From: Shouchella clausii
Lineage (GTDB): Bacteria > Bacillota > Bacilli > Bacillales > Bacillaceae_D
NCBI RefSeq assembly: GCF_001598215.1
Contig: NZ_BCXJ01000002.1
Span: 620,001 to 684,000 of the forward strand
DNA: 64,000 nt
Direction: 5' to 3'
Shown piece by piece: positions 8,150 to 16,419 of the stretch; within the stretch, counting starts at the first letter, position 1, and the number at the start of each line of letters is the position of its first letter. A program made the translations under genes and the position numbers. Under the pieces are notes generated by a model. The model was not told the origin of the DNA, did no database searches, and worked only from the letters and a program-made list of their open reading frames with translations.

Positions 8150-9925
8150 GTGAAAACAATCCACGTAACGAGAAAACTTCTTTCCAAGTACAAAACGATT
8201 GAAGAAGCGTTGCTTGATGCTAGCGATGGGGATACGATCAAAATAGATCCAGGAACATACCAGGAGTCTGTGACAATTGCCAAGTCTGTTCATTTAGTCG
8301 GCCTCGGCGAACCGGAAACAGTCATCATTCAAGCGCCAATGGAGATCATCAATAAAGCGTCGGTGTCGATAAAAAACATATCTTTTGCCGAATGCGAGAA
8401 AGGGCTAACTGTTAAAAACGGATATGCGCAATTGACTCATTGTCAGTTTACTCGCCTGAAAAAATGGGGGATCCATGTTCTTGAAGATGGCCATCTTGAT
8501 TTAACCGACGCCACGATTCGCCACAGCGGCATCGGCCTATTTGTAGTTGGACGAGCCCGCGCTGAGTACTGCGCCTTATACAGTCAACGGGGCAGTCAAG
8601 TATGCGTAAGCGGAAACGGCCGTTTTGTCATGAAACACTCGCATATTTACCAAGGAAAGAGCGCGGCCATTTATTTTGACCAGAACAGCCGCAGCTTTGT
8701 GGAAAATTGCCAAATCTACGGCCATCATTCTGAAAATATGCAACTTAAATCAATGGGCAACAGCGAAGCAGCTTTAAAAGATTGCTTGATCTATGAAAGC
8801 TCTTCTGGAGGTGCACTTGTCCTTGGCGAATCGAAGCTGACATTGAATTCATGTACATTGACTAATAATGCACCGAAACAAGTAGTCGTTTTAGGCGGGG
8901 AAACGATTATCCAAAACAGTTTGTTTGAAGCCGGACAAATTGGAGTGGACATTAACGATAACGGTACCGCGCAACTTGAAGCAACGATTCTCACGTCGCA
9001 CGAAGACGATCATATTCGTGTTGGCGCTGGCGCCCTTTACGTGTATAGAAGCACGATTAAATTTGGGCAAAAATCAGGTGTAGTCCTGACGAAAAACGCC
9101 TATGCCCATATCGAATCATGTGATTTGTTCGGCCACATGATGCCACAATTAGCAGTGAGCGAAAAAGCACGTGTAAGTCTAAAACACAGCGCTATCTTTT
9201 ATGGCAAACATTATGGGTTTTGGCTAACGGAACAAGCAAGTGCAGATGTAGGCCACTGCCGCTTTTATGAAAATGAACTCAATCAACTCGTTATTGCTGA
9301 CAAAAGTGAAGCCGACCTAGAAGACATACAAGTCTTTGATGGAGCGCAAAGCGGCCTTTATATTCATGATCATAGCCATGCGAATGTGGTGAATTCAACT
9401 TTTTACCATCATAATGACCTTTACCCGCAAATTTATGTAAGTAGCCATTCAACCATTACAATGAAAGAAAGCAAGCTTTATGACAGTTATGAGAGCGGCA
9501 TCCGCTTTGATATGGAAGCGAGCGGGCTCCTGGAACATTGCCAGTTTAGCGGCCATTATGAAGCGCAAATTGATATCCAACATAGCGCGCCAACGATTCG
9601 AGAATGCGTCATCGAGAACGGTGGAACCTGCGCCATCCGCCTGCTCCATGCTGGCGGCTTCATCGAAAATTGTACATTTAGTGGCCATGAACACAATATT
9701 GCCATTGGGGGCGAATGCGACACAGACATTATCGGACAAGAAGCTGACGCATTGCGCCAATATGCTGAAGCATTAAGCGTGACAGAGGAAATGGAAGCAC
9801 AGCTCTCACAAGCTGAAATGCGGGCAGCACTAGAAAAAGCACAAAAAGACGCAGAGCGTGAAGAGCGGACAGTGGAAATTGTCGGCCTTGTAGAGGAATT
9901 GGAAGAACAACTCGGAAAAAAATAA
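8150..9925 (+). CDS. Right-handed parallel beta-helix repeat protein
   Basis: About 591 residues starting at GTG 8150, which follows a well-spaced TTGAGGTG site; a GTG three codons upstream (8141) overlaps that site and is unlikely. The start, KYKTIEEALLDASDGDTIKI, with DPGTYQESVTI, is the opening seen in pectin-lyase-fold proteins. Residues from about 60 to 540 are a long run of roughly 22-24-residue coils with recurring patterns such as ENCQIYGHHSENMQLK and VENCQIY/LEHCQFSGH. The last 50 residues are a charged helix rich in Glu, Gln and Ala (probable coiled coil). No signal peptide or membrane segment is seen, so it appears cytoplasmic, unusual for a fold common in secreted sugar-active enzymes. 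No catalytic residues can be assigned. Confidence 0.8.
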   Translation: MKTIHVTRKLLSKYKTIEEALLDASDGDTIKIDPGTYQESVTIAKSVHLVGLGEPETVIIQAPMEIINKASVSIKNISFAECEKGLTVKNGYAQLTHCQFTRLKKWGIHVLEDGHLDLTDATIRHSGIGLFVVGRARAEYCALYSQRGSQVCVSGNGRFVMKHSHIYQGKSAAIYFDQNSRSFVENCQIYGHHSENMQLKSMGNSEAALKDCLIYESSSGGALVLGESKLTLNSCTLTNNAPKQVVVLGGETIIQNSLFEAGQIGVDINDNGTAQLEATILTSHEDDHIRVGAGALYVYRSTIKFGQKSGVVLTKNAYAHIESCDLFGHMMPQLAVSEKARVSLKHSAIFYGKHYGFWLTEQASADVGHCRFYENELNQLVIADKSEADLEDIQVFDGAQSGLYIHDHSHANVVNSTFYHHNDLYPQIYVSSHSTITMKESKLYDSYESGIRFDMEASGLLEHCQFSGHYEAQIDIQHSAPTIRECVIENGGTCAIRLLHAGGFIENCTFSGHEHNIAIGGECDTDIIGQEADALRQYAEALSVTEEMEAQLSQAEMRAALEKAQKDAEREERTVEIVGLVEELEEQLGKK

Positions 9926-9956
9926 TCCTTTAGCAGATAAGAATTAGCTACAAATT

Positions 9957-9983
9957 GAGGCGCCTTCTTGTAGAAGGCGCCTC
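9957..9983 (+). terminator. Hairpin after the beta-helix gene
   Basis: GAGGCGCCTTC-TTGTA-GAAGGCGCCTC, a perfect 11-bp stem 31 bases after the stop. It lacks a strong T tract (ATTATAGTT). Its stem shares GAGGCGCCT with the hairpin after nagR. Confidence 0.6.
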
Positions 9984-10099
9984 ATTATAGTTCATTGAAA
10001 GTATTATTCAGACCGACACAAAAGGAAATAAATAGCAAAAATTCGTTCCATTTAATATTTACATGTTAAATCTGCCTCTGTCTCGCAACCTATAAAGCA

Positions 10100-10573
10100 T
10101 TAATTCACAGGCTTATCCATTTTCCGCAAAAATGCGATTTGCCCGATATGGTAGGCATTATGCGTTGCTGCATTTGCAATTAGCCCCCACCATTCGGCCT
10201 CTACCGGATAGCCTTTTACCTTCTCTGACAATTGCTTTTCTGTAATTAAGTCCTGCCAACGCAACAAAATGTCCAGCAGCTCCGTTTGCAAAGTTTGGAA
10301 ATTTTTATCTTTGGGGACAAGAAAACTATCCGCATTCTTTTCGATGCCAGGTACTCTATTTGCGTCCGCTTTTTCATAGCGTGTCTGCCATGTTTGATTC
10401 CAGTAGATTAAGTGTTGGACAATCTCGGCAATGCTATGGCTCGATTTGTCAGGTTTCCAAAACGCCTCTGTTTCCGTGATCCCTTTGACAGCTTCTTGGA
10501 ACGGGACATACCAGCTGGGGTCATTTGCATTTGCTAATAATTGGTCTAACAATACTGTCTTAGCATCAACCAT
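10100..10573 (-). CDS. DinB family protein
   Basis: About 157 residues from ATG 10573, which lies 11 bases after AGGAGG; the longer reading from a TTG at 10582 would sit only two bases from that site. It is a four-helix-bundle DinB/YfiT-like protein with the expected metal-binding His pattern: HSIAEIVQHLIYWNQTW in the second helix and ATHNAYHIGQI near the C-terminus. DinB-fold proteins are metal-dependent and include bacillithiol or mycothiol transferases as well as members of unknown function. No thiol-pathway neighbour is present, so the reaction remains open. Confidence 0.85.
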   Translation of the reverse strand: MVDAKTVLLDQLLANANDPSWYVPFQEAVKGITETEAFWKPDKSSHSIAEIVQHLIYWNQTWQTRYEKADANRVPGIEKNADSFLVPKDKNFQTLQTELLDILLRWQDLITEKQLSEKVKGYPVEAEWWGLIANAATHNAYHIGQIAFLRKMDKPVN

Positions 10574-10662
10574 TTTTCTCAACTCCTCCTATAGATCTTC
10601 TAAAACATCGGATTTGGCAGTTTCCACTGGAACTCCTTTCTTCCTGTACCGCTATTTATCCA

Positions 10663-10851
10663 CTATTTGCCTCCTATTTTATTAAAAGCAAAAGGAAACC
10701 ATACACCTACTATCGCAGAAGTGATATAGGGCGTAAAGTATACTAGGGTTGGAACCATGTCAATCACCCTAAATTGTGACAAAACGAATAGTAGCCCGCT
10801 TCCTAAAAAATACCCGCTAACTATGCCAATAAGTGCGAATCCTAGCATCAT
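10663..10851 (-). CDS. Small two-segment membrane protein
   Basis: 62 residues with two hydrophobic segments (MLGFALIGIVSGYFLGSGLL and a second around YFTPYITSAIVGVWFPFAF) and a short basic tail. Its ATG overlaps the stop of the upstream DUF6220-like gene (ATGA), so the two are translationally coupled and probably act together in the membrane. I do not recognise a family. Confidence 0.6.
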   Translation of the reverse strand: MMLGFALIGIVSGYFLGSGLLFVLSQFRVIDMVPTLVYFTPYITSAIVGVWFPFAFNKIGGK

Positions 10852-11240
10852 TGATGCCCCTCCTTTCTATGTCCCAATGCGTATCCGACCGCTCTTGGTA
10901 CGAACGCAGCAGCTAGAATAACAAGTGTGGCTCCCGCAACTGGATGCAGGGCGCCAATAAACGCTGCTTGACGCCCAATGTTGGCCGTTGCATACATGAT
11001 AAAAACCAATAGGAACAAGCTGGCGATGAAAACATAATCAGTCTTTTTCACTTTACAAAGGACAGCTATTAAGAGTAAGACAATTGGCAAGTTAAGGCCA
11101 AACAAACGAACAAATAGTGTATGGGTTAACCAGTAGCTGCCTTGGCCGAACAAAGCCATACCTGCAAAGAAAAATTGCACCAAAACACTGATAAAAAACA
11201 AGATTGCGACACTGGCATAAATAATTTTCATGATTCGCAT
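10848..11240 (-). CDS. Four-segment membrane protein, DUF6220-like
   Basis: 130 residues with four predicted membrane helices: residues about 3-27, 45-62, 68-85 and 95-117. It resembles the DUF6220 family of small Bacillus membrane proteins, of unknown function. The motif NIGRQAAFIGALHPVAGATL in the last loop and helix is the best-conserved-looking part. The ATG is preceded by AAGGGGGATGAGTGT. It forms a two-gene unit with the 62-residue membrane protein downstream through a four-base overlap. Confidence 0.6.
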   Translation of the reverse strand: MRIMKIIYASVAILFFISVLVQFFFAGMALFGQGSYWLTHTLFVRLFGLNLPIVLLLIAVLCKVKKTDYVFIASLFLLVFIMYATANIGRQAAFIGALHPVAGATLVILAAAFVPRAVGYALGHRKEGHQ

Positions 11241-11335
11241 ACACTCATCCCCCTTTTTCTAAATAACTCACACGACCATATTAGCTAATTAATATTGCGA
11301 AAAGATGACGACGCACATGAAGAGGAGAAATCAGG

Positions 11336-11494
11336 TTAGTGGTCCTTCTTTAAATGGTTGAAAAACAAGACAAGACAAGCTCCCGCCACTCCAAACACCA
11401 CTTTATCCAGCACGACCCCAATGCCTTCCTTCCCGAATACGAGCAAGCTGGCAAAGACGCCACATCCAAACCCCGCTATTGCTTTTAAAATCAT
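11336..11494 (-). CDS. Small membrane protein, 52 residues
   Basis: From ATG 11494, which has an ideal AAGGAGGTGAAGCG site, the product is 52 residues: MILKAIAGFGCGVFASLLVF, a short linker with Lys-Glu, a second hydrophobic stretch ending LVLFFNHLKKDH. A longer reading from 11536 lacks a ribosome site. Two membrane segments with a basic C-terminus; function unknown. It stands alone between the membrane pair and the histidine kinase terminator. Confidence 0.55.
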   Translation of the reverse strand: MILKAIAGFGCGVFASLLVFGKEGIGVVLDKVVFGVAGACLVLFFNHLKKDH

Positions 11495-11587
11495 CGCTTC
11501 ACCTCCTTGCTTTAACTTACAGCAACCATATTGCAAACGATTGAAGGCCAGGTGCGCTGCAGATGAAATGGCTAATTAATCTTCATA

Positions 11588-11615
11588 CAAAAAACACTTC
11601 CGCCAGCCGAAAGTG
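11588..11615 (-). terminator. Terminator of the two-component operon
   Basis: Minus strand CACTTTCGGCTGGCGGAAGTG (stem with short loop) followed by TTTTTT, directly after the kinase stop. Confidence 0.8.
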
Positions 11616-11619
11616 CTTT

Positions 11620-12939
11620 TTATTGTTTTGGCAGGATAACAGTAAATGTTGTTCCTTTCCCCATCGTGCTTTTCACATCAATGGTTCCCCCAAGAATCTG
11701 TACAAATTCTTTCGCAATGGCCAGTCCTAGTCCACTCCCCCCTGAATTGCGGTCTCTTGCTTTTTCCGTGCGGTAAAACCGGTCGAATATAAAAGGCAGC
11801 GCTGCCGAATCAATCCCTTGGCCTGTGTCTTTTACGTTTATAACGATCTTGCTATCCTCCTCCAATAATTCGACGGTAATTTCCCCGTATTCCGGTGTAT
11901 AGCGGATCGCATTCGTCATTAAATTATGCAGAACTTGGGTCATTCGTTGCTCATCAACAGTAAGAAAAACGAATTCCTCTGGTAAAGACATTGACAATTG
12001 CTGTTTTTTCTTATCAGCTTCATATTTGAGGTGACTACAGACATTTTCCACAACTGAGGCTACATTTACTCGTTTTAACGAGAGAGGCAGTTGGTCAGAT
12101 TGGGCCAATGAAAGTACTTGTAAGTCATCAATGATTGATTGGAGCCTAGCTACATCATCTTGCAATGGCAACAACTCATAAACCGGGATTTCTGCTTGAC
12201 CTAACTGAAATGATTCAAGCTTCCCTCTAATAATTGTTAATGGCGTCCGCAATTCATGGGCAATATCCGCAGTCAGTTGTTTGCGGTTTTCTTCAGCAAG
12301 CTCAAGTTGTTCTGACATCTTATTTACAGTATGTGAAATTTTATTATACTCATCCGTTGAATAGCTAGGAACTCGTCTGCTAAACTGGCCTTGGCCGATC
12401 TTGGTTAAAACCGGGATCAATGATTCTAAAGGAGCGGTTAACGTTTTCGAGACAAAATAAGCGATAACGGTGCATATTATTGTCACAATTACTGAACTTG
12501 CTACTAATGCGATCGTCATGTTGTCCCTGTAAGCATATTGCAATATCGTTAAGATTTGAATCGAGTCATCAATAAAATAAACCGTTGCTCCCTCAGCTGT
12601 ATGTGGGAGGTCCAACGTTACGGACATTCCTAAATGCTTTAGTGTTTCAATCGTTTCTTCGCCTTGCGAATAATAGCGCTCTCCAGAATCAGAAACGACT
12701 GCAATGGAATAAGGCGCAGGCACAAGTAGCTGATCGTTCATTTCTACCCAATCGCCGTCAAATTCTAAATAGGCTTCCGTAATGGCCGCTTTGATTTGAT
12801 CGCCTTTTTCCGCATGCGCGTCGTCAATAAAGTGATTTAACATCGTGTTTAACGTCACTTGCGTAACAAGAAGAGACAATAACATCGTTATTCCAATATA
12901 TACGACAAGCGTCAAAAACAGCCTTTTGCGTACCTTCAC
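11620..12939 (-). CDS. Sensor histidine kinase with HAMP domain
   Basis: 439 residues. Membrane helix at about 7-29, an extracellular sensing region of about 110 residues (30-140), second helix at about 142-164, HAMP linker (about 165-217), then the dimerisation/phosphoacceptor domain with ADIAHELRTPLT (His 228) and the ATPase domain with NLMTNAIRYTPEYGEI (N box), VKDTGQGID (G1), FIFDRFYRTEKARD (F box) and GGSGLGLAIAKEFV (G2). An EnvZ/PhoR-type kinase. The start overlaps the response-regulator stop by four bases. The signal is unknown. The next operon encodes a DrrAB-type exporter, so sensing of an envelope-active compound is possible but only inferred. Confidence 0.9.
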   Translation of the reverse strand: MKVRKRLFLTLVVYIGITMLLSLLVTQVTLNTMLNHFIDDAHAEKGDQIKAAITEAYLEFDGDWVEMNDQLLVPAPYSIAVVSDSGERYYSQGEETIETLKHLGMSVTLDLPHTAEGATVYFIDDSIQILTILQYAYRDNMTIALVASSVIVTIICTVIAYFVSKTLTAPLESLIPVLTKIGQGQFSRRVPSYSTDEYNKISHTVNKMSEQLELAEENRKQLTADIAHELRTPLTIIRGKLESFQLGQAEIPVYELLPLQDDVARLQSIIDDLQVLSLAQSDQLPLSLKRVNVASVVENVCSHLKYEADKKKQQLSMSLPEEFVFLTVDEQRMTQVLHNLMTNAIRYTPEYGEITVELLEEDSKIVINVKDTGQGIDSAALPFIFDRFYRTEKARDRNSGGSGLGLAIAKEFVQILGGTIDVKSTMGKGTTFTVILPKQ

Positions 12940-13631
12940 TTCGTATCACCAAACCGATATCCAAAACCAAATACCGTTTGTATATACTCTGGCTTAGATG
13001 GATGATCTTCTATTTTTTTACGCAATCGGCTAATATGGGCATCGACCGTCCGTTCATCATTTAACAGTTCATCTCGCAACGCTAAGTCAAGCAATTGCAA
13101 GCGACTGTATACAATATTTGGCCGTTGAGCCATCAAATACAGCAACTTAAATTCAGTTGGCGTCAACTGTACTTCAACTCCCCGCTTCCATACCCGGTAT
13201 TCGTTTTCCGAGATGACGAGCTCGCCTCGTGCCAATGTTGTCTTTTCTTCAGCATGCCCTTTCTGCACGGCCAAGCGCCGATTTAATGAATGGAGCCTTG
13301 CTGCTAATTCTCGTAGAGAAAAAGGCTTTGTAATATAGTCATCCGCTCCGGCCTCAAGCCCGAGCACCTTATCGCTTTCTTCTGACCTTGCTGTTAATAA
13401 AATAAGGCCTATGCCCGGGTTTTTTGTTCGCAGTTGCCTGCAAACGTCTACCCCACTCATGCCAGGCATCATCCAGTCGACCACCGCAATAGTAACTGAA
13501 TGGTTTGCTTCTACCTGAATGGCTTCTATTCCATTCCGTGCTGTGTACACACGGTACCCTTCTTTCTTTAAAAAATCCTCTACTAATTCGAGCACTTCTT
13601 TCTCATCATCCACAACCAATATCGAATCCAT
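12936..13631 (-). CDS. OmpR/PhoB-family response regulator
   Basis: 231 residues. Receiver domain 1-120 with the acidic pair DDE at 8-10, phosphoacceptor Asp 52 in AVVDWMMPGMSG, the Thr of LLTARS and the Lys of DYITKPFS. The winged-helix DNA-binding domain occupies about 130-229: LTPTEFKLLYLMAQRP, then DERTVDAHISRLRKKIED and the C-terminal hairpin TVFGFGYRF. It is cotranscribed with the kinase (ATGA overlap) and probably with the small membrane protein 18 bases upstream. Targets cannot be read; an adjacent ABC exporter operon is one candidate. Confidence 0.9.
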   Translation of the reverse strand: MDSILVVDDEKEVLELVEDFLKKEGYRVYTARNGIEAIQVEANHSVTIAVVDWMMPGMSGVDVCRQLRTKNPGIGLILLTARSEESDKVLGLEAGADDYITKPFSLRELAARLHSLNRRLAVQKGHAEEKTTLARGELVISENEYRVWKRGVEVQLTPTEFKLLYLMAQRPNIVYSRLQLLDLALRDELLNDERTVDAHISRLRKKIEDHPSKPEYIQTVFGFGYRFGDTK

Positions 13632-13649
13632 CTTTTCCTCCTAGGCTCA

Positions 13650-14099
13650 TCACTTTTCTAAAAACAATCCTATCCGCTTAACCGCCGCCCCAATCACGCC
13701 AACTATCAGGCCAACGACAGCGCCAGTTGCAACGCTGCTTATAAACGCAATTGGCCGTGCAATTAATTCTGCTGCTGTGTTGGAGAGATGACTTAAATTG
13801 CCGCCTAGACGTAAAGAGTCACCAAAAACATGACTCCAAAACAATTGATGAAACAGCCCAACATAAAAGCCATACCATAAACCAATGCTAAACAGCACTA
13901 CAAAAGGTTTTTTCACTTTCTTCCAAACAACATACCCCATCCAAACAATAGCCGGTACAAACACGAGAAATTGATTAGCGACTCCGTTTGGCTCAACCAA
14001 TCGTAAATCATGGGCAATGACTCTTGGCACCCCTAGTAAAGCCAGCAACAAAACTGTTCCCAACGAAACCCCTGTCCAACGGAAAAATCTTTTAGCCAT
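13650..14099 (-). CDS. Membrane protein of unknown function, first gene of a two-component operon
   Basis: 149 residues from ATG 14099, which has AAGGGAGTG seven bases upstream; a 12-residue longer reading exists but lacks a site. About four hydrophobic segments: 8-26, 40-56, 65-82 and a Gly/Ala/Val-rich one at 120-140. No family recognised. It lies 18 bases upstream of the response regulator and so is likely its operon partner; a membrane accessory of the sensor system is a reasonable guess without direct evidence. Confidence 0.65.
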   Translation of the reverse strand: MAKRFFRWTGVSLGTVLLLALLGVPRVIAHDLRLVEPNGVANQFLVFVPAIVWMGYVVWKKVKKPFVVLFSIGLWYGFYVGLFHQLFWSHVFGDSLRLGGNLSHLSNTAAELIARPIAFISSVATGAVVGLIVGVIGAAVKRIGLFLEK

Positions 14100-14190
14100 T
14101 TTAGACACTCCCTTATTATGCTTTTTCTTATTCATAAGGGTACGCTAGTCATGTTGCGAAGTTATGACGATTATAGGCACGGAAAAAAGG

Positions 14191-14224
14191 AAACGACCAG
14201 CAAATGCCTAAGCGCTGGTCGTTT
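14191..14224 (-). terminator. Terminator of the DrrAB-type ABC operon
   Basis: AAACGACCAGC...GCTGGTCGTTT, an 11-bp stem after the permease stop, followed on the minus strand by CCTTTTTTCC. Confidence 0.7.
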
Positions 14225-14228
14225 TGTT

Positions 14229-15068
14229 TTACTTCTTATTTCGGTACAAATACATCGTGAGCGGAGCAAAAACAGCTGTAATCAAAAACGATACAGCTAC
14301 TACCCAGCCTACCTGTTCACCAGTAGCCGTTCCATGCATGAAGCCACGGACGGCATCGACTAAAAGGGAGATTGGATTGATGTCGACAAAGACCTGGAGC
14401 CACGATGGCAACGTGCCTGGATCGACGAAGACATTGCTGACAAAAGTGAGCGGAAACAGCACCATCATGCTGACCATCATGAGTGACTTATCAGAACGCA
14501 TAATAAGGCCTAGTGTCGTCCAAATCCACGATAAACTGAAGCAGAAAAGCAAGATTAGCGCAACGGCAGCAATGACGCCAAGCGCTCCCCCTTCTGGACG
14601 AAACCCAAGAATAAGGCCAAGTATAATCATTATCGCCGATGCCATTGTATAGCGGACTGTGTCTACCAGCAACGAGCCGATCAAGGCCGAAGGCAGCCAG
14701 ATTGGCAACGTTCGGAAACGGTCAAAGATGCCTTTTCGAATATCGTTGTTTAAATCAAGTCCAGTATACATCGTAATTTGCGCGACGGTCATGACAAGAA
14801 TCCCTGGCAGGAGGAATTGCAAGTATTCATTTGTAGAGCCAGAAATCGCGCCGCCAAATAAATAAGTGAACATCAACAGGAAAATAACCGGAAAGACTGT
14901 CACATCAAACATTTGTTCAGGAATGTGCTTAATCCGCAGCAGCGCCCTAGTCGCGAATGTCATTGACGCAGCGAGTGGATTCGGGCGAGGTGGGCGCCTG
15001 CTTTTGGCAATCGCATCCGCTAATTGCATGCTTTGTTCTTGTTTATTTCCTTCCATTGCCTCGTTCAT
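14229..15068 (-). CDS. ABC-2 type exporter permease (DrrB-like)
   Basis: 279 residues with about six membrane helices, preceded by a roughly 45-residue cytoplasmic stretch. It carries the ABC-2 features of daunorubicin-type exporters: [19 protein letters not shown] in the first helix region, the loop [13 protein letters not shown], and [12 protein letters not shown], the DRFRTLP signature typical of DrrB. It probably pairs with the upstream ATPase to export a hydrophobic drug or lipid. Its ATG overlaps the ATPase stop by four bases. Confidence 0.9.
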   Translation of the reverse strand: MNEAMEGNKQEQSMQLADAIAKSRRPPRPNPLAASMTFATRALLRIKHIPEQMFDVTVFPVIFLLMFTYLFGGAISGSTNEYLQFLLPGILVMTVAQITMYTGLDLNNDIRKGIFDRFRTLPIWLPSALIGSLLVDTVRYTMASAIMIILGLILGFRPEGGALGVIAAVALILLFCFSLSWIWTTLGLIMRSDKSLMMVSMMVLFPLTFVSNVFVDPGTLPSWLQVFVDINPISLLVDAVRGFMHGTATGEQVGWVVAVSFLITAVFAPLTMYLYRNKK

Positions 15069-16048
15069 TCACTTTCCTCCTTTTCTTCCTCTGGTGTTTG
15101 CACCATTTCGCCAGTCAGCGTCAAAAAGACTTCATCTAGACTCGGCTGTCCAAGGGAAAATGTACGGACAGCTATGTTTGCGCTCGCTAACTTTCCTACA
15201 GCCGCTGCCGCAACATCTGGATTACCCGTTTGCGCGGTAAGCGACGTCGGGTCTTTTCCAGGATGCACCATGGTGTTCTGATCTTCCGCCAGCAATTGCA
15301 TCGCCCTTTCCCGATCGCTTGCATGTTGCAGCGTCAAGTGGAGTGTATTCGTGCCAACCGATGCTTTCAACTCACTGCTTGTGCCTTCAGCAATAATCTT
15401 GCCATGGTTGATAACGGCAATCCGGTCCGCAAGCTGGTCAGCCTCCTCCAAATATTGCGTCGTTAGGAGCACGGTCGTCCCAGCATCGACTAATGTACGG
15501 ACAATATCCCACACTTGGTTGCGGCTCCGGGGATCAAGCCCTGTGGTTGGTTCATCAAGAAACAGCAGTTCAGGCGTTACAACAATGCTGGCCGCAATGT
15601 CTATGCGGCGCCGCATCCCGCCTGAGTAATTTTTCACTTGCCTTTTTGCGGCTTCCTCTAATCCAAATGCATGGAGCAATTCTTCCCCTCGCCGTTTTGC
15701 TTGTTTTCGCTTATATCCCATAAGCCGGGCAATCATCGTCAAATTTTCAATGCCAGTTAAATCTTCATCAATGGAAGCGTATTGTCCTGTTAAACTGATC
15801 CGGCTTCTGACTGCATCTGTTTCTTTGGCGAGGTCATGGCCAAAGATCTTCGCCTCACCGCCATCTGGTTTTAAAAGAGTCGCAAGCATGCGGATTGTCG
15901 TCGTCTTTCCCGCCCCGTTTGGCCCAAGAAACCCATAGACCGTTCCTTTTACGACAGACAAATCGACACCATCAACAGCCCGATGCTTGCCAAATACTTT
16001 CACGAGGCCTTTCGCCTCGATCGCCTTTTCTTCTGCCATTTGTCCCAA
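15065..16048 (-). CDS. ABC exporter ATPase (DrrA-like)
   Basis: 327 residues, start TTG 16048 behind AAGGGGGC (an ATG three codons later is poorly spaced). Walker [12 protein letters not shown] loop GQYASIDE, signature [11 protein letters not shown], Walker [13 protein letters not shown], and switch His region [11 protein letters not shown] where Gln replaces the usual His, as in daunorubicin-type DrrA proteins. The roughly 90-residue C-terminal part contains the DrrA-type extension [11 protein letters not shown]. It forms a two-gene exporter with the permease. The natural substrate is unknown; family members export daunorubicin and other amphiphiles. Confidence 0.9.
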   Translation of the reverse strand: MGQMAEEKAIEAKGLVKVFGKHRAVDGVDLSVVKGTVYGFLGPNGAGKTTTIRMLATLLKPDGGEAKIFGHDLAKETDAVRSRISLTGQYASIDEDLTGIENLTMIARLMGYKRKQAKRRGEELLHAFGLEEAAKRQVKNYSGGMRRRIDIAASIVVTPELLFLDEPTTGLDPRSRNQVWDIVRTLVDAGTTVLLTTQYLEEADQLADRIAVINHGKIIAEGTSSELKASVGTNTLHLTLQHASDRERAMQLLAEDQNTMVHPGKDPTSLTAQTGNPDVAAAAVGKLASANIAVRTFSLGQPSLDEVFLTLTGEMVQTPEEEKEESE

Positions 16049-16370
16049 CTATATTCAGCCCCCTTTTTTACCAACATTACTCCTATTCAGTCAAACGCTT
16101 ATTTATGCTCAACGGCTTATCCACAAATGATCACGCCTTGCGCCTGACACTTGGAAAAATACGCTACATCATGATGATCACAGCAAAACAGATGGCGCGC
16201 ACTTCATTCCGTTAATCAAGTATAGCACCTTGTTCGATGTTACTGAATGATTTTGTCTGAAATATAAAACAAACGTTGCTAGCCAATCATACTTCGCTGG
16301 ACTGTTAACGTCGCAGACTCTCATTTTATTTTCCCAGCTGGCAAGAATAATAAAATAACCTTCAATAAAG

Positions 16371-16411
16371 CAAACATCTCGCCTCGTTTTACACACGAGG
16401 CGAGATGTTTG
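16371..16411 (-). terminator. Terminator after the MFS exporter
   Basis: CAAACATCTCGCCTCG...CGAGGCGAGATGTTTG, a perfect 16-bp stem with a nine-base loop, directly after the MFS stop at 16420. One of the strongest hairpins in the window; the minus-strand T tract is short (CTTTATTG). Confidence 0.75.
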
Positions 16412-16419
16412 TGTTTTCG

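Noticed and set aside
16178-16396. 72-codon minus-strand frame before the MFS terminator
   Set aside because: It runs into the terminator stem, lacks a ribosome site and shows no domain.
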